From positions 2,496,187 through 2,560,186 of the forward strand of contig LT700187.1 of assembly GCA_900155415.1 (NCBI GenBank): a stretch of 64,000 bases of DNA, written 5' to 3'. Shown in pieces: positions 52,030-64,000 of this stretch (position 1 is its first letter; each line of letters opens with the position of its first letter). The translations under genes were made by a program, and so were the position numbers. The stretch comes from Christensenella massiliensis. GTDB taxonomy: Bacteria > Bacillota > Clostridia > Christensenellales > Christensenellaceae. The notes under the pieces are model-generated. The model was not told where the DNA came from. It worked only from the letters and a program-made list of their open reading frames with translations, and made no database searches.

Positions 52030-52599
52030 TCATACCTCCTTTATAAAATTTCTGAGCATTGTTTTTCCGTCGGGGGTCATAATGGACTCAGGATGAAACT
52101 GTACGCCGTAAACGGGATACTCCTTATGCTGCACTCCCATCACCTCGCCATCAGTGGCCAGAGCCGTGATTTTCAGACATTGCGGAATAGTATCGGCGTC
52201 TACCGCAAGAGAATGATACCGTGCGACAGGCACCACTTCGGGACATCCGCTGAACAGCGGACAACTGGCATCGAGCCTGACATCCGACTGCTTTCCATGC
52301 ATCATCGTTCTTGCATAAGTAACAGCTGCACCAAACGCTGCGCATATTGCCTGATGCCCGAGGCAAACGCCAAGCATTGGAATATCCTTTCCGAGCGTCC
52401 TTATGGTTTCGATGAGCACACCGGCAGCCTCCGGCCTTCCGGGTCCCGGCGAGAGGATAATACGGTCCGGATGTAGAGCCTTGATCTCTCCGACGGTCAT
52501 TTCATCATTTCGGATGACTCTGATATCAGAGGCTATCTCGCCGACAAGCTGGTAAAGGTTATATGAGAAGCTGTCATAATTATCAATCAAAACGATCAT
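52030..52599 (-). CDS. trpG: Anthranilate synthase glutamine amidotransferase subunit
   Basis: Supplies ammonia from glutamine to TrpE. The 189-residue class I amidotransferase has the nucleophile Cys79 in GVCLGHQA and the His-Glu pair in QFHPESIM. SPGPGRPEAAG is the conserved oxyanion loop. The start at 52599 overlaps the trpE stop as ATGA. It might also serve p-aminobenzoate synthesis. Confidence 0.96.
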   Translation of the reverse strand: MIVLIDNYDSFSYNLYQLVGEIASDIRVIRNDEMTVGEIKALHPDRIILSPGPGRPEAAGVLIETIRTLGKDIPMLGVCLGHQAICAAFGAAVTYARTMMHGKQSDVRLDASCPLFSGCPEVVPVARYHSLAVDADTIPQCLKITALATDGEVMGVQHKEYPVYGVQFHPESIMTPDGKTMLRNFIKEV

Positions 52600-54062
52600 A
52601 ATTCCACCTCCTGCGCCATCTCCAGTGCTCTTAAGGAAGCTTTTGCTTTGTTCAGGCATTCCTCATATTCCTTTTCGGGCACGGAATCCGCCACGATCCC
52701 GGCTCCGCTTCTCACGAATACCTTTCCGTTTTTCTTATAAGCAATTCGTATAGCAATGCAGGTGTCCATGTTGCCTGTAAAATCGATATAACCAATCGCG
52801 CCGCCGTAAATGCCCCGCTTATTATTTTCGAGTTCCCCAATTAACTGACAAGCCCTGATTTTCGGCGCACCGGAAAGCGTTCCAGCCGGCAGTACCGCCT
52901 CGATCGCATCCAGTGCATTGTAACCGTCGCCGATCTCGCTGCGTACTGTAGAGCCGATGTGCATAACATGGGAAAAACGTTCAATGGAATGCAGCGTTTC
53001 AACCTGCACTGTGCCGAACTTGCTGATTTTTCCCAAATCGTTTCTGCCGAGATCTACCAGCATATTATGTTCAGCAAGTTCCTTTTCATCTGCCAGCAGT
53101 TCAGCTTCAAGCGCTTTGTCCTCCGCATCGTTCTTCCCTCTTGGCCTCGTTCCTGCAAGGGGAAACGTATGCAGTACACCATTTTCTAATTTAACGAGTG
53201 TTTCAGGCGAAGCGCCTGCAACCTCGACATCCGTTCCGGAAAAATAGAACATATAGGGCGACGGGTTGATAGTACGAAGCACGCGGTAGGTATTCAGCAG
53301 GCTCCCTTCAAAGGGCGCGCTCAGCCGGTTGGAAAGCACGATCTGAAAAATATCTCCCTCGCGGATATAACGCTTTGCTTTCTCCACCATATCGCAGAAT
53401 TGTTTTTTATCGAACAGCGCCTTGACTTCTCCCGTCAGTTTTCCACCCGGTTCGTTCTTTTTTTCTCCATTACGAAGGAGCTCTGCGAGTTGCTTTAGTT
53501 CCATGACCGCTTTGTTATATCCAACTTCCACGTCATCAAGCGGCATATTTACTATGAGAATAATCTTCTGCCGGATGTGGTCGAAAGCGATGACTTTGTC
53601 AAAAAGCATCAAATCAGCATCCTTAAAATCTTCTGTATCTTCCACGCCGCATCGCACCGCCGGCTCACTATATCCAAGGTAGTCATAGGAAAAGTACCCA
53701 ACAAGCCCGCCCGTGAAGGAAGGAAGATATTCGAAACGCGGGCTCTTATAATCAGCAAGAATCTGACAAAGATAATCGGAAGGGTTATCCACTGCTATTT
53801 TAAGCTTCCCAATTTTGATTTCTCCTGCGCTGCAGGTGATTTCCAACTTTGGATCGAAGCCGAGGAAGGTATAACGCCCCCAAGTTTCGTTTGCCTGTGC
53901 CGACTCCAGCATATAACAATGAGTAGATACATTTTTTAGTATTTTCATCGTTTCTATGGGTGTCGTAAAATCAGAAAGGATCTCAAGGCTGACCGGCAAT
54001 ACATTATAGTTTCCAGTGGCCGCAATTTTTTTGACGTCGCTAAGATCGGGAAAAATTTTCAT
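52596..54062 (-). CDS. trpE: Anthranilate synthase component I
   Basis: Makes anthranilate from chorismate with ammonia from TrpG; first enzyme of the pathway. The 488-residue protein has an N-terminal regulatory domain with MLESAQANETWGRYTF (near the feedback tryptophan site). The C-terminal chorismate domain has GTRPRGKNDAED, DLGRNDLGKIS, GTLSGAPKIRA and GGAIGYI. GGAGGTACTGATC supports the ATG at 54062. A longer open frame runs into the T-box leader but is not translated. Control is by T-box and probably by tryptophan feedback. Confidence 0.97.
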   Translation of the reverse strand: MKIFPDLSDVKKIAATGNYNVLPVSLEILSDFTTPIETMKILKNVSTHCYMLESAQANETWGRYTFLGFDPKLEITCSAGEIKIGKLKIAVDNPSDYLCQILADYKSPRFEYLPSFTGGLVGYFSYDYLGYSEPAVRCGVEDTEDFKDADLMLFDKVIAFDHIRQKIILIVNMPLDDVEVGYNKAVMELKQLAELLRNGEKKNEPGGKLTGEVKALFDKKQFCDMVEKAKRYIREGDIFQIVLSNRLSAPFEGSLLNTYRVLRTINPSPYMFYFSGTDVEVAGASPETLVKLENGVLHTFPLAGTRPRGKNDAEDKALEAELLADEKELAEHNMLVDLGRNDLGKISKFGTVQVETLHSIERFSHVMHIGSTVRSEIGDGYNALDAIEAVLPAGTLSGAPKIRACQLIGELENNKRGIYGGAIGYIDFTGNMDTCIAIRIAYKKNGKVFVRSGAGIVADSVPEKEYEECLNKAKASLRALEMAQEVEL

Positions 54063-54112
54063 GATCAGTACCTCCAAATAAAAATACTCCTTTGCCTCTC
54101 TGCCAAAAAACA

Positions 54113-54413
54113 ATACAAAAACGTCCTTGACAGAAATATACTTTCCGTCAAGGACGAATAATGCAAATATACTATCCGCGGTGCCACCTTGATTCACGGT
54201 ATGACCCGTGCGCTTAGCAGGATACCAACATATCCCCGGCAAATAACGTCTGCCTGCAACGTCGCAGAATACTTTGTGAATATCACATTTGACTGCGCCC
54301 TCAGCGGTCCATTTGACAACTTGTTTCTCACCTGACTCTCAGCACCACAGGCTCTCTGTAAAGGCATGATTGCCGTTATCTCCGCTTCAACGGTTTAAAA
54401 GTAATAAATTGTT
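54113..54413 (-). promoter_or_regulatory. Tryptophan T-box riboswitch of the trp operon
   Basis: The minus-strand leader has the AG-bulge CAGAGAGCCTGTGGTGC. Its specifier loop is AAA-TGG-ACC with TGG at 54309-54311, and the T-box core is GGTGGCACCGC at 54178-54188. The terminator pairs CGTCCTTGAC with GTCAAGGACG (54122-54156), followed by TTTTTG. Uncharged tRNA-Trp should turn the operon on. It is the second tryptophan T-box of the window. Confidence 0.94.
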
Positions 54414-54419
54414 ATGAAC

Positions 54420-54448
54420 ACGATATCACAGCGGTTTCAGATTGTCAA
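54420..54448 (-). promoter_or_regulatory. Promoter of the trp operon
   Basis: Perfect TTGACA, 17 bp and TATCGT on the minus strand. Confidence 0.75.
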
Positions 54449-54644
54449 TCCCCCTATTGCTCGTTCATATTCTCTGTATCGTTCGGATGTATAGGGATAC
54501 TTCTCTATTCGCTTTTGCATGAATGCGGTAAACGATCTCGCCGCTACCCACTCCGTCAAAAAATTTACTGATTAAGTCAATTTCTGTTGGTGCGCAGGAA
54601 GTATGATCATGTAGTCAACAGGACCATATCATAGTATCTGTCTT

Positions 54645-54833
54645 TCATGTAATAATCAACGCCTGTTTGGGGCAAAATTCCATGCACGTTCCGCAACAGA
54701 TACATTTGCTTTCATCTATTGTCGGAGCTTTGTACTCATCCTGCTCAAGCGCCATTGCCGGACAAACCGAAACCGGCGGACACACATGGTTCTTAGAACA
54801 TTTTTCCACAATCAACGTTAGCCGCTTTTCCAT
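54645..54833 (-). CDS. Small 4Fe-4S ferredoxin-like protein
   Basis: A 62-residue iron-sulfur protein. The C-terminal site has a complete CxxCxxCxxxCP motif, CICCGTCMEFCP. The N-terminal site is irregular, with cysteines in EKCSKNHVCPPVSVCPA, and may bind a second cluster or none. It is probably an electron carrier or a small partner of a redox enzyme. AGGGGATACTGAG precedes the start. It lies on the same strand as a ribbon-helix-helix protein and an Rrf2 regulator, which often control iron-sulfur genes. Confidence 0.88.
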   Translation of the reverse strand: MEKRLTLIVEKCSKNHVCPPVSVCPAMALEQDEYKAPTIDESKCICCGTCMEFCPKQALIIT

Positions 54834-54923
54834 CTCAGTATCCCCTTTTCCCTGAAAATCAATAAATGATACAAATCATATCTTTCTTCCGGCGCGTTCT
54901 CTGCCGCTTGCAGTTACTTGGCT

Positions 54924-55124
54924 CTATTTCTTCTTTCCCTCCAATTCTGCTGCACGGGCCAAACCCAGCCTGACTAAATTCGCGACACCGTGCGAACGAT
55001 AGCGATATTGATGTTCGAAACAATAAGCATCGATTTCATCAAACAGATCCTCGTCGATCGTTATGCAATATCTTGCTTTTACTCTTGTTGCTTTCGGTCT
55101 TTTTTCCTTTTCCATATTTATCAC
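54924..55124 (-). CDS. Ribbon-helix-helix-like small protein
   Basis: A 66-residue basic protein. The segment ARYCITIDEDLFDEIDAYC looks like the beta strand and first helix of a CopG-type DNA-binding fold, followed by a helix containing SHGVANLVRLGLARAAE. It may be a repressor or the antitoxin of a lost pair. It starts at GTG 55124, with AAGGA 4 bases upstream, or at ATG 55115. No toxin gene is adjacent. Confidence 0.65.
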   Translation of the reverse strand: MINMEKEKRPKATRVKARYCITIDEDLFDEIDAYCFEHQYRYRSHGVANLVRLGLARAAELEGKKK

Positions 55125-55171
55125 TTTTTCCTTTTTATAAATCGTATATACAAAATTTATACTAACCGTTC

Positions 55172-55570
55172 TTACATTTCACTTTTCGAATACAAATCCT
55201 TAAGCTTGACAAACTTCCATCGCTCCATCTGAATCTCCATATCGTTTTTAAGATATATATGAAACGGATCGTCGTACAGCTCTTGGGACATCCCCCGTGT
55301 CTCGCATCTATTGTCCTCAACCTCGAAAATCTTTACAATATCATATACGGATATTTCTTCCGCATTACGCGCAGCCCTATATCCTCCTTTGCACCCCTGT
55401 TCCGATACAATCATTCCCCCATTTTTTAGCATATTCAATATTTTTAAACTATACTGATAGCTGCATTTCGCCGCTTTCACAAGTTCTTCGCATTTTATCA
55501 ACGGTTCTCCACTCTTCGTAAAATATCCCATCATACGCGCCGCATAAATCATTGATAACTTAATTTTCAT
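55172..55570 (-). CDS. Rrf2-family transcriptional regulator
   Basis: A 132-residue winged-helix regulator. Typical parts are MIYAARMMGYF at the start, the recognition helix around YQYSLKILNMLKNGGMIVSEQG and the wing KGGYRAARNAEEISVYDIVKIFE. IscR and NsrR have three cysteines that hold an Fe-S cluster. Here only one cysteine is visible in that region (NRCETRG), so a classical cluster is unlikely. Targets may include the small ferredoxin gene downstream. GAGAGAAACGG precedes the ATG. Confidence 0.85.
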   Translation of the reverse strand: MKIKLSMIYAARMMGYFTKSGEPLIKCEELVKAAKCSYQYSLKILNMLKNGGMIVSEQGCKGGYRAARNAEEISVYDIVKIFEVEDNRCETRGMSQELYDDPFHIYLKNDMEIQMERWKFVKLKDLYSKSEM

Positions 55571-55963
55571 TCCGTTTCTCTCCTATTTCTATTTCCCATA
55601 TGCTTATTCCAAATTTTTCTTATAATCCTTATATTCTTGTAATATATAATAATCAGGGTACGCCCGCTCTTTCTTCATTCAATTCTGCAAAATTCATATC
55701 CAACCAGTTCAGTATCACTATATAACTTTCTTTCTCCCCCAAACAGATTGTTACTGTAATCTGATAGCATATAATACTCTATAAATTATATATCGTAAAA
55801 TTCTTTGCCAACTTTAGCCTGTATAATATGATTTCTTAACTTTGATTTTGTATTCTTCTTTTCCCGAAATCGTTCCGCTCTAAACTTTTTTAAAAATGAG
55901 ACGATAAAATAATGTAGAAACGGTCTCAAAATATACAAATTGAAATCAGAAAGACGCAATTTT
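55571..55963. other. AT-rich intergenic region
   Basis: About 390 bases, noticeably richer in A and T than the neighbouring metabolic genes. I see no open frame with a ribosome site. It contains TATAAT-like hexamers near 55826 and an inverted repeat GAGAC/GTCTC (55899-55927) just upstream of the next gene. Confidence 0.5.
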
Positions 55964-56524
55964 ATGAATCCTATGTTTATTAACCAATATATTGTCTCGG
56001 AAGATACCGCTCCAAAATATCATTACCTCTCGGCTGCAGTTTCAGAAGAACCGGAGACTCTTTCCCGTCACAATGAGCGGCCCGGTAAAGTGATACGCGG
56101 GATCGGCCTTACCGCTGCTGCCATTCTCTCCATCTTTTGTCTCATGGTCGAAGAATATGGTCTAATGGCAGTCGGCCTGTTGCTTGCCGCAGTCTATGTA
56201 TACAGGATTTTTTTTGTAAAACGCAAAACGGACATCGATGTAGGACGTCCCGTATTTTTAAATACTATGAGCGAGTTGAAGTGGATCCGAATCATAAGGT
56301 TCTGCGAGCATCATATCGAGGTGGAAGACCCCAAATATGGCGGAAACTATCAATACGGTAATGTCATCAGAAGAAGCGAGGAGCCTTTATACTGTACTTT
56401 ATGGTTCACAGACCGCACCAGTCTGCGCATTTTAAAAAACGGATTTATTACAGGAACGTATTCCGATTTTGAGACGTTTATTGACCGTATCATACTGAAC
56501 AATATCAATAAAGGGAACAGATAA
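55964..56524 (+). CDS. YcxB-like membrane protein
   Basis: A 186-residue protein with two adjacent membrane helices (about residues 48-64 and 66-82) between a soluble N-terminus and a C-terminal beta-rich domain. That domain resembles YcxB (PF14317): FLNTMSELKWIRIIRFCEHHIEVED, YQYGNVIRRSEE and ILKNGFITGTYSDFETFIDRI. The family's function is unknown. The ribosome site is weak (AGAAAGACG). The HIRAN-domain gene begins directly after the stop codon, so the two are certainly coupled. Confidence 0.62.
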   Translation: MNPMFINQYIVSEDTAPKYHYLSAAVSEEPETLSRHNERPGKVIRGIGLTAAAILSIFCLMVEEYGLMAVGLLLAAVYVYRIFFVKRKTDIDVGRPVFLNTMSELKWIRIIRFCEHHIEVEDPKYGGNYQYGNVIRRSEEPLYCTLWFTDRTSLRILKNGFITGTYSDFETFIDRIILNNINKGNR

Positions 56525-57919
56525 ATGAGTAATTTCTTTAAAATAAACCGAAAAGCAAAATCAAAGCCCGGGGCAGCGCCGCTCTCCAGCACATCGGTCC
56601 AGCCGAATCAAACTGAAAATCACATAGATAAAGCTCCATTTGTAAAAATAGATCCTGCCGATCGATCCATTTTTGATGAAAATGGTTATCCCATTGATAT
56701 TAATATGCCGATCGATCCGGCTTCTGATTTAAATCAAGAGATACTCAAATATAGGTCTGCCGACGGCCAGTATCAGTTTTCAGCGGCTTTATATGCAAAT
56801 TTTCCTGATTTAAAGGAAAACTTTGAAGAGAACCGCGAAGATGTCGCCGATATCATTTGTGATTTGTTTTTGTTGGATGAAAGCTATGCGTATAAAATCT
56901 GGAAATGGTTATTGATAACGTTCCGATCCGTTTTATCTTCTCCGTCTAATTCATATAGGCTCATCAGCGGTGTTTTATATACCTTGGCGCATCAGTACAC
57001 TTTTTTTGAGCATCTGCTTCCTTTCCTGAGATCAGATATGGAATTTTCAGAAATTTTATTCAGGGAATCCGCTTATGTCGATAAACGTCACGCCCTGATA
57101 TTAGCTTCCTGTATTGAGAAACAGGACTGCAGCCTCTTTCAGGAGCTTGTCGTCTTTTTAAAAAGTAATCCCCACCTTGGCCATGAAAATGCAATTGCTT
57201 TTGAAAAAATTTTGCAAATAGTTCTCGAAGAAATTCCTTCTCCGGCTGTCGATCACGGGATATACAGTATTTTATCCGACTGTATCAAAACGAGCGCAAA
57301 GCCTATGATGCGTAAAATCCTGCTGAAAATCTTGGATGGTAAGCTCGAATATCTATTGAAAGAAGAAGCCCGGAAAAAAGCGGAAAAGAAACGTTTAAAG
57401 CGTATAGAGGAACAAAATCTTCTTCACCAGAAAGAAATTGCTTCTCGACTGAATCTAAGAAACACAAAGCTAAAATATCACGAATTAAAGCTGGCATGTC
57501 TTTCCCAACGGAAAAATGATCCTTATTGGGAAAATGGGCGTTTTATAGATTTTCAAGCTCTCGCCGGCACTATGATCGCCTTGAAAGATCATACCGAGGT
57601 TCTTGCTTCTCTTTTACCGGGAGACAGGGTAGAGCTCGTGCGGGAGCCTTACAACGCCAAAGATCCCGCGTCTATTTCTGTTCATGATGGAACCGGCGTA
57701 AAGCTCGGGTATATCTCCAATCAAGCTAATACTCTTTTATCTTTTATCATAGATCATGGAGAATATCTTTTCGGACGTATCTATTCTCTCGGAAGGGAAA
57801 CAGATTCTGATATTATACAGATTTGTATTGAAATATTTATAAAAAACGCAATATTGTTTTTATCTATATTAGTAAGTAATACTAATATAGTATCTTTGCC
57901 CGTTCCATCGGAAAGGTGA
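56525..57919 (+). CDS. HIRAN-domain protein with coiled coil, unknown
   Basis: A 464-residue protein. Residues 1-70 are low in structure, 75-270 are mostly helical with no family I recognise, and 275-325 are a very charged probable coiled coil (RKKAEKKRLKRIEEQ). Residues ~345-425 match the HIRAN domain: LLPGDRVELVREPYNAKDP, then GVKLGYISNQ. HIRAN binds DNA ends or single strands in HLTF and in bacterial repair proteins, usually joined to a helicase or nuclease. Here no enzyme domain is visible. The last 35 residues are hydrophobic and lie over a perfect 11-bp inverted repeat (57864-57890), next to a transposase remnant, so the natural end may be altered. The ATG follows the upstream stop directly. 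Confidence 0.6.
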   Translation: MSNFFKINRKAKSKPGAAPLSSTSVQPNQTENHIDKAPFVKIDPADRSIFDENGYPIDINMPIDPASDLNQEILKYRSADGQYQFSAALYANFPDLKENFEENREDVADIICDLFLLDESYAYKIWKWLLITFRSVLSSPSNSYRLISGVLYTLAHQYTFFEHLLPFLRSDMEFSEILFRESAYVDKRHALILASCIEKQDCSLFQELVVFLKSNPHLGHENAIAFEKILQIVLEEIPSPAVDHGIYSILSDCIKTSAKPMMRKILLKILDGKLEYLLKEEARKKAEKKRLKRIEEQNLLHQKEIASRLNLRNTKLKYHELKLACLSQRKNDPYWENGRFIDFQALAGTMIALKDHTEVLASLLPGDRVELVREPYNAKDPASISVHDGTGVKLGYISNQANTLLSFIIDHGEYLFGRIYSLGRETDSDIIQICIEIFIKNAILFLSILVSNTNIVSLPVPSER

Positions 57920-58013
57920 TTTTTTGTATAACTCCTGCCATGCACCTGCATAGCGGGGGATTTATATCTCGTATGCTTCGTATGCTCGACAGGATAAAGC
58001 CTTAAAGGCTCTG

Positions 58014-58425
58014 TTACCAGCAGCGACTCAAGGCGAATGTTGGTCTGCCACTTGCAATACTCTTGCCACCCGTAAACGGATCGGTATACTCTTTAAACAT
58101 CAATTGTTCATTTACCTGATCCTCTTTCAATCGGTTCTGTATGTATTCTGTTATTTTCTTTGCATTTTTGCCCTCCATATCTACATAGTATCCCCGGCAC
58201 CAAAAGCTACAATTTCCGTGTTTGTATTTCAGGCTCCAATAGGTCTCTCATGCAGCAGCTCCTACAAGCCCGGAAACGCTCATTTTAGGTGGTATCTCCA
58301 ATAGCATATGCACATGGTCTATACATATCTCTGCTTCTATTATCTTCACTCCCTTCCATTCACATAATTTCTCAATATTTCTTCTGCTTCAGCTTCAAGC
58401 TTTACGCAACCTTACGCTTAGCGCG
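58014..58425 (-). pseudogene. Decayed IS200/IS605 TnpA transposase
   Basis: On the minus strand, broken frames read as an HUH transposase of the Y1 type. Visible pieces are LCEWKGVKIIEAE, then the HUH core IDHVHMLLEIPPKMSVSGLVG, then (after a deletion and stop) LKYKHGN, FWCRGYYVDMEGKNAKKITEYI with the catalytic tyrosine region, and EYTDPFTGGK. The N-terminal ~40 residues and a stretch after SGLVG are missing, and at least two frameshifts or stops interrupt it. It cannot make an active enzyme. Confidence 0.85.
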
Positions 58426-58437
58426 GGGTTCTCATTA

Positions 58438-58474
58438 TACAAAAAAGCCTATGGGCATTATCCATAGGCTTTTC
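58438..58474 (-). terminator. Terminator of the rRNA operon
   Basis: AAAAGCCTATGG pairs with CCATAGGCTTTT, followed on the minus strand by TTGTATAATG, 12 bases after 5S. Confidence 0.88.
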
Positions 58475-58485
58475 TATTAGTAGAA

Positions 58486-58601
<116 letters not shown>

Positions 58602-58603
58602 AA

Positions 58604-58678
58604 TGGCTCCCCAGGTAGGGTTTGAACCTACGACCCTTCGGTTAACAGCCGAATGCTCTACCGCTGAGCTACTGAGGA
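58604..58678 (-). tRNA. tRNA-Asn (GTT), between 23S and 5S
   Basis: Acceptor TCCTCAG/CTGGGGA, discriminator G, encoded CCA, anticodon loop CTGTTAA reading GTT. It lies inside the rRNA operon between 23S and 5S. Confidence 0.94.
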
Positions 58679-58782
58679 ATATGAAATTGTTATCAGTGAA
58701 ACACACTGAAAACTGAATAGTAGTAAGGAAAGAGATAAGTCTTAAAGTTGTTAGTTAGACTGTTGAATCAACTTTCGTTGAT

Positions 58783-61812
<3,030 letters not shown>

Positions 61813-61971
61813 TTCGTCTACTTCTCTCTCCCTAAGACTTTCGCAAAATTATATCTTACCCTTTTTCATCTTTGCAGATTAGTTCTTTCTAGATATCGTT
61901 TCGCTTTTCTCTTTCGGTTTACTATTCAGTTTTCAATGTGCTTCGGCACTCTGCTTTAACGCATTTGCCAT

Positions 61972-62048
61972 GGTGGGCTTTAGTGGACTCGAACCACCGA
62001 CCTCACGCTTATCAGGCGTGTGCTCTAACCTGCTGAGCTAAAAGCCCA
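61972..62048 (-). tRNA. tRNA-Ile (GAT)
   Basis: Acceptor GGGCTTT/AAAGCCC, anticodon loop CTGATAA reading GAT, encoded CCA; in the 16S-23S spacer. Confidence 0.96.
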
Positions 62049-62090
62049 TCTTCAGTTAGCTGCTTCGGTGTCTCCCGCTTTCCCCCACTT

Positions 62091-62165
62091 GGTGGAGATG
62101 AGCGGAATCGAACCGCTGACCCCCTGCTTGCAAGGCAGGTGCTCTCCCAGCTGAGCTACACCCCC
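62091..62165 (-). tRNA. tRNA-Ala (TGC)
   Basis: Begins GGGGGTGTAGCTCAGCTGGG, anticodon loop CTTGCAA reading TGC, encoded CCA; in the 16S-23S spacer. Confidence 0.96.
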
Positions 62166-62295
62166 ATTTTAAATCACATACATCCCTGTATGTGCTCTAA
62201 AAGGCTTCCTATGCAGTTTGCTGCTCTTCAATCTCTACAGTACCGAAAAGAAAATCCTCTACTCGCTTCTCCTTAGTCTTCTCTTTTCTACACCC

Positions 62296-63836
<1,541 letters not shown>

Positions 63837-63961
63837 TCTTAACATCTTCTCAGATGTCTTTAACTAATCTCTTGACCTAGGCTCCGCTTTCAAGCATTTC
63901 CTTTTCGTTCTTGGTACTGTATTGATTTTTCAAGGTCCGCCGCTTTTTTTGCGGCTCATTT

Positions 63962-63990
63962 ATAATACCAAACTCCATTCCCCATGTCAA
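63962..63990 (-). promoter_or_regulatory. Promoter of the rRNA operon
   Basis: TTGACA, 17 bp and TATTAT on the minus strand. A GCCGC-A7-GCGGC hairpin follows in the leader. Further promoters may lie beyond the window. Confidence 0.82.
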
Positions 63991-64000
63991 CTACTTTTTT

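Noticed and set aside
54063..54242. N-terminal extension of trpE
   Set aside because: The extra codons run through the T-box terminator and core; the ATG at 54062 has a strong ribosome site.

Overview
The window looks like chromosomal DNA from a strictly anaerobic, fermentative Firmicute of the Clostridia. Supporting signs are the [FeFe]-hydrogenase maturation genes hydEGF, a desulfoferrodoxin, strong AGGAGG-type ribosome binding sites that match the anti-SD at the 16S 3' end, T-box and PyrR-type leaders, and many Rho-independent terminators. The 16S is typical of Clostridia. A Christensenellaceae-like lineage is possible but I cannot establish it without a search. No phage, CRISPR array, plasmid gene or resistance island is visible. 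The only clear mobile-element trace is a decayed IS200/IS605-type transposase near 58.2 kb.

Layout. 0-3 kb: hydE-hydG-hydF on the minus strand, with hydF cut by the window edge. 3.2-16.6 kb: metabolic and transport genes, namely a hexokinase, a glycerol-1-phosphate dehydrogenase, a CofE-like ligase, a polar amino acid ABC transporter, acyl-ACP thioesterase with phosphofructokinase, a homocysteine methyltransferase, desulfoferrodoxin, a dNTPase and a lipoprotein. 16.8-27.7 kb: aldehyde dehydrogenase, pyrBI-argF behind a PyrR-type attenuator, MscS, cardiolipin synthase, a TrpB2 gene behind a tryptophan T-box, an archaeal-type phosphoglycerate mutase and a glucosaminidase. 27.8-32.2 kb: small proteins, a DUF4015 glycosidase, three degenerate structured direct repeats and a five-gene tRNA cluster. 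32.2-47.2 kb: a metallopeptidase, murC, an unusual small [FeFe] hydrogenase, a glycosyltransferase, a cysteine synthase, DNA polymerase IV, a metal-efflux module (P1B ATPase, separate HMA protein, ArsR regulator with two operators), ACT protein with PaaK, an S41 protease and a MATE exporter. 47.6-54.4 kb: the complete trpEGDCFBA operon behind a second tryptophan T-box. 54.6-58.4 kb: an AT-richer accessory stretch with a ferredoxin, an RHH protein, an Rrf2 regulator, a YcxB-like/HIRAN gene pair and the transposase remnant. 58.4-64 kb: one complete rRNA operon (16S-Ala-Ile-23S-Asn-5S).

The genes fit together as follows. hydEGF would mature the hydrogenase at 34.5-35.7 kb. Hexokinase, PFK and the phosphoglycerate mutase are glycolytic. 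Both tryptophan synthase beta genes (trpB and trpB2) sit behind leaders with a UGG specifier, so uncharged tRNA-Trp should induce both. PyrB and ArgF both consume carbamoyl phosphate and may share one transcript.

The observations most worth checking are a four-hairpin insertion in helix 45 of the 23S rRNA, a tRNA-Asn lodged between 23S and 5S, three diverged repeats at 31.1-31.5 kb that keep a stem-loop in the same place, and the YcxB-like/HIRAN pair.
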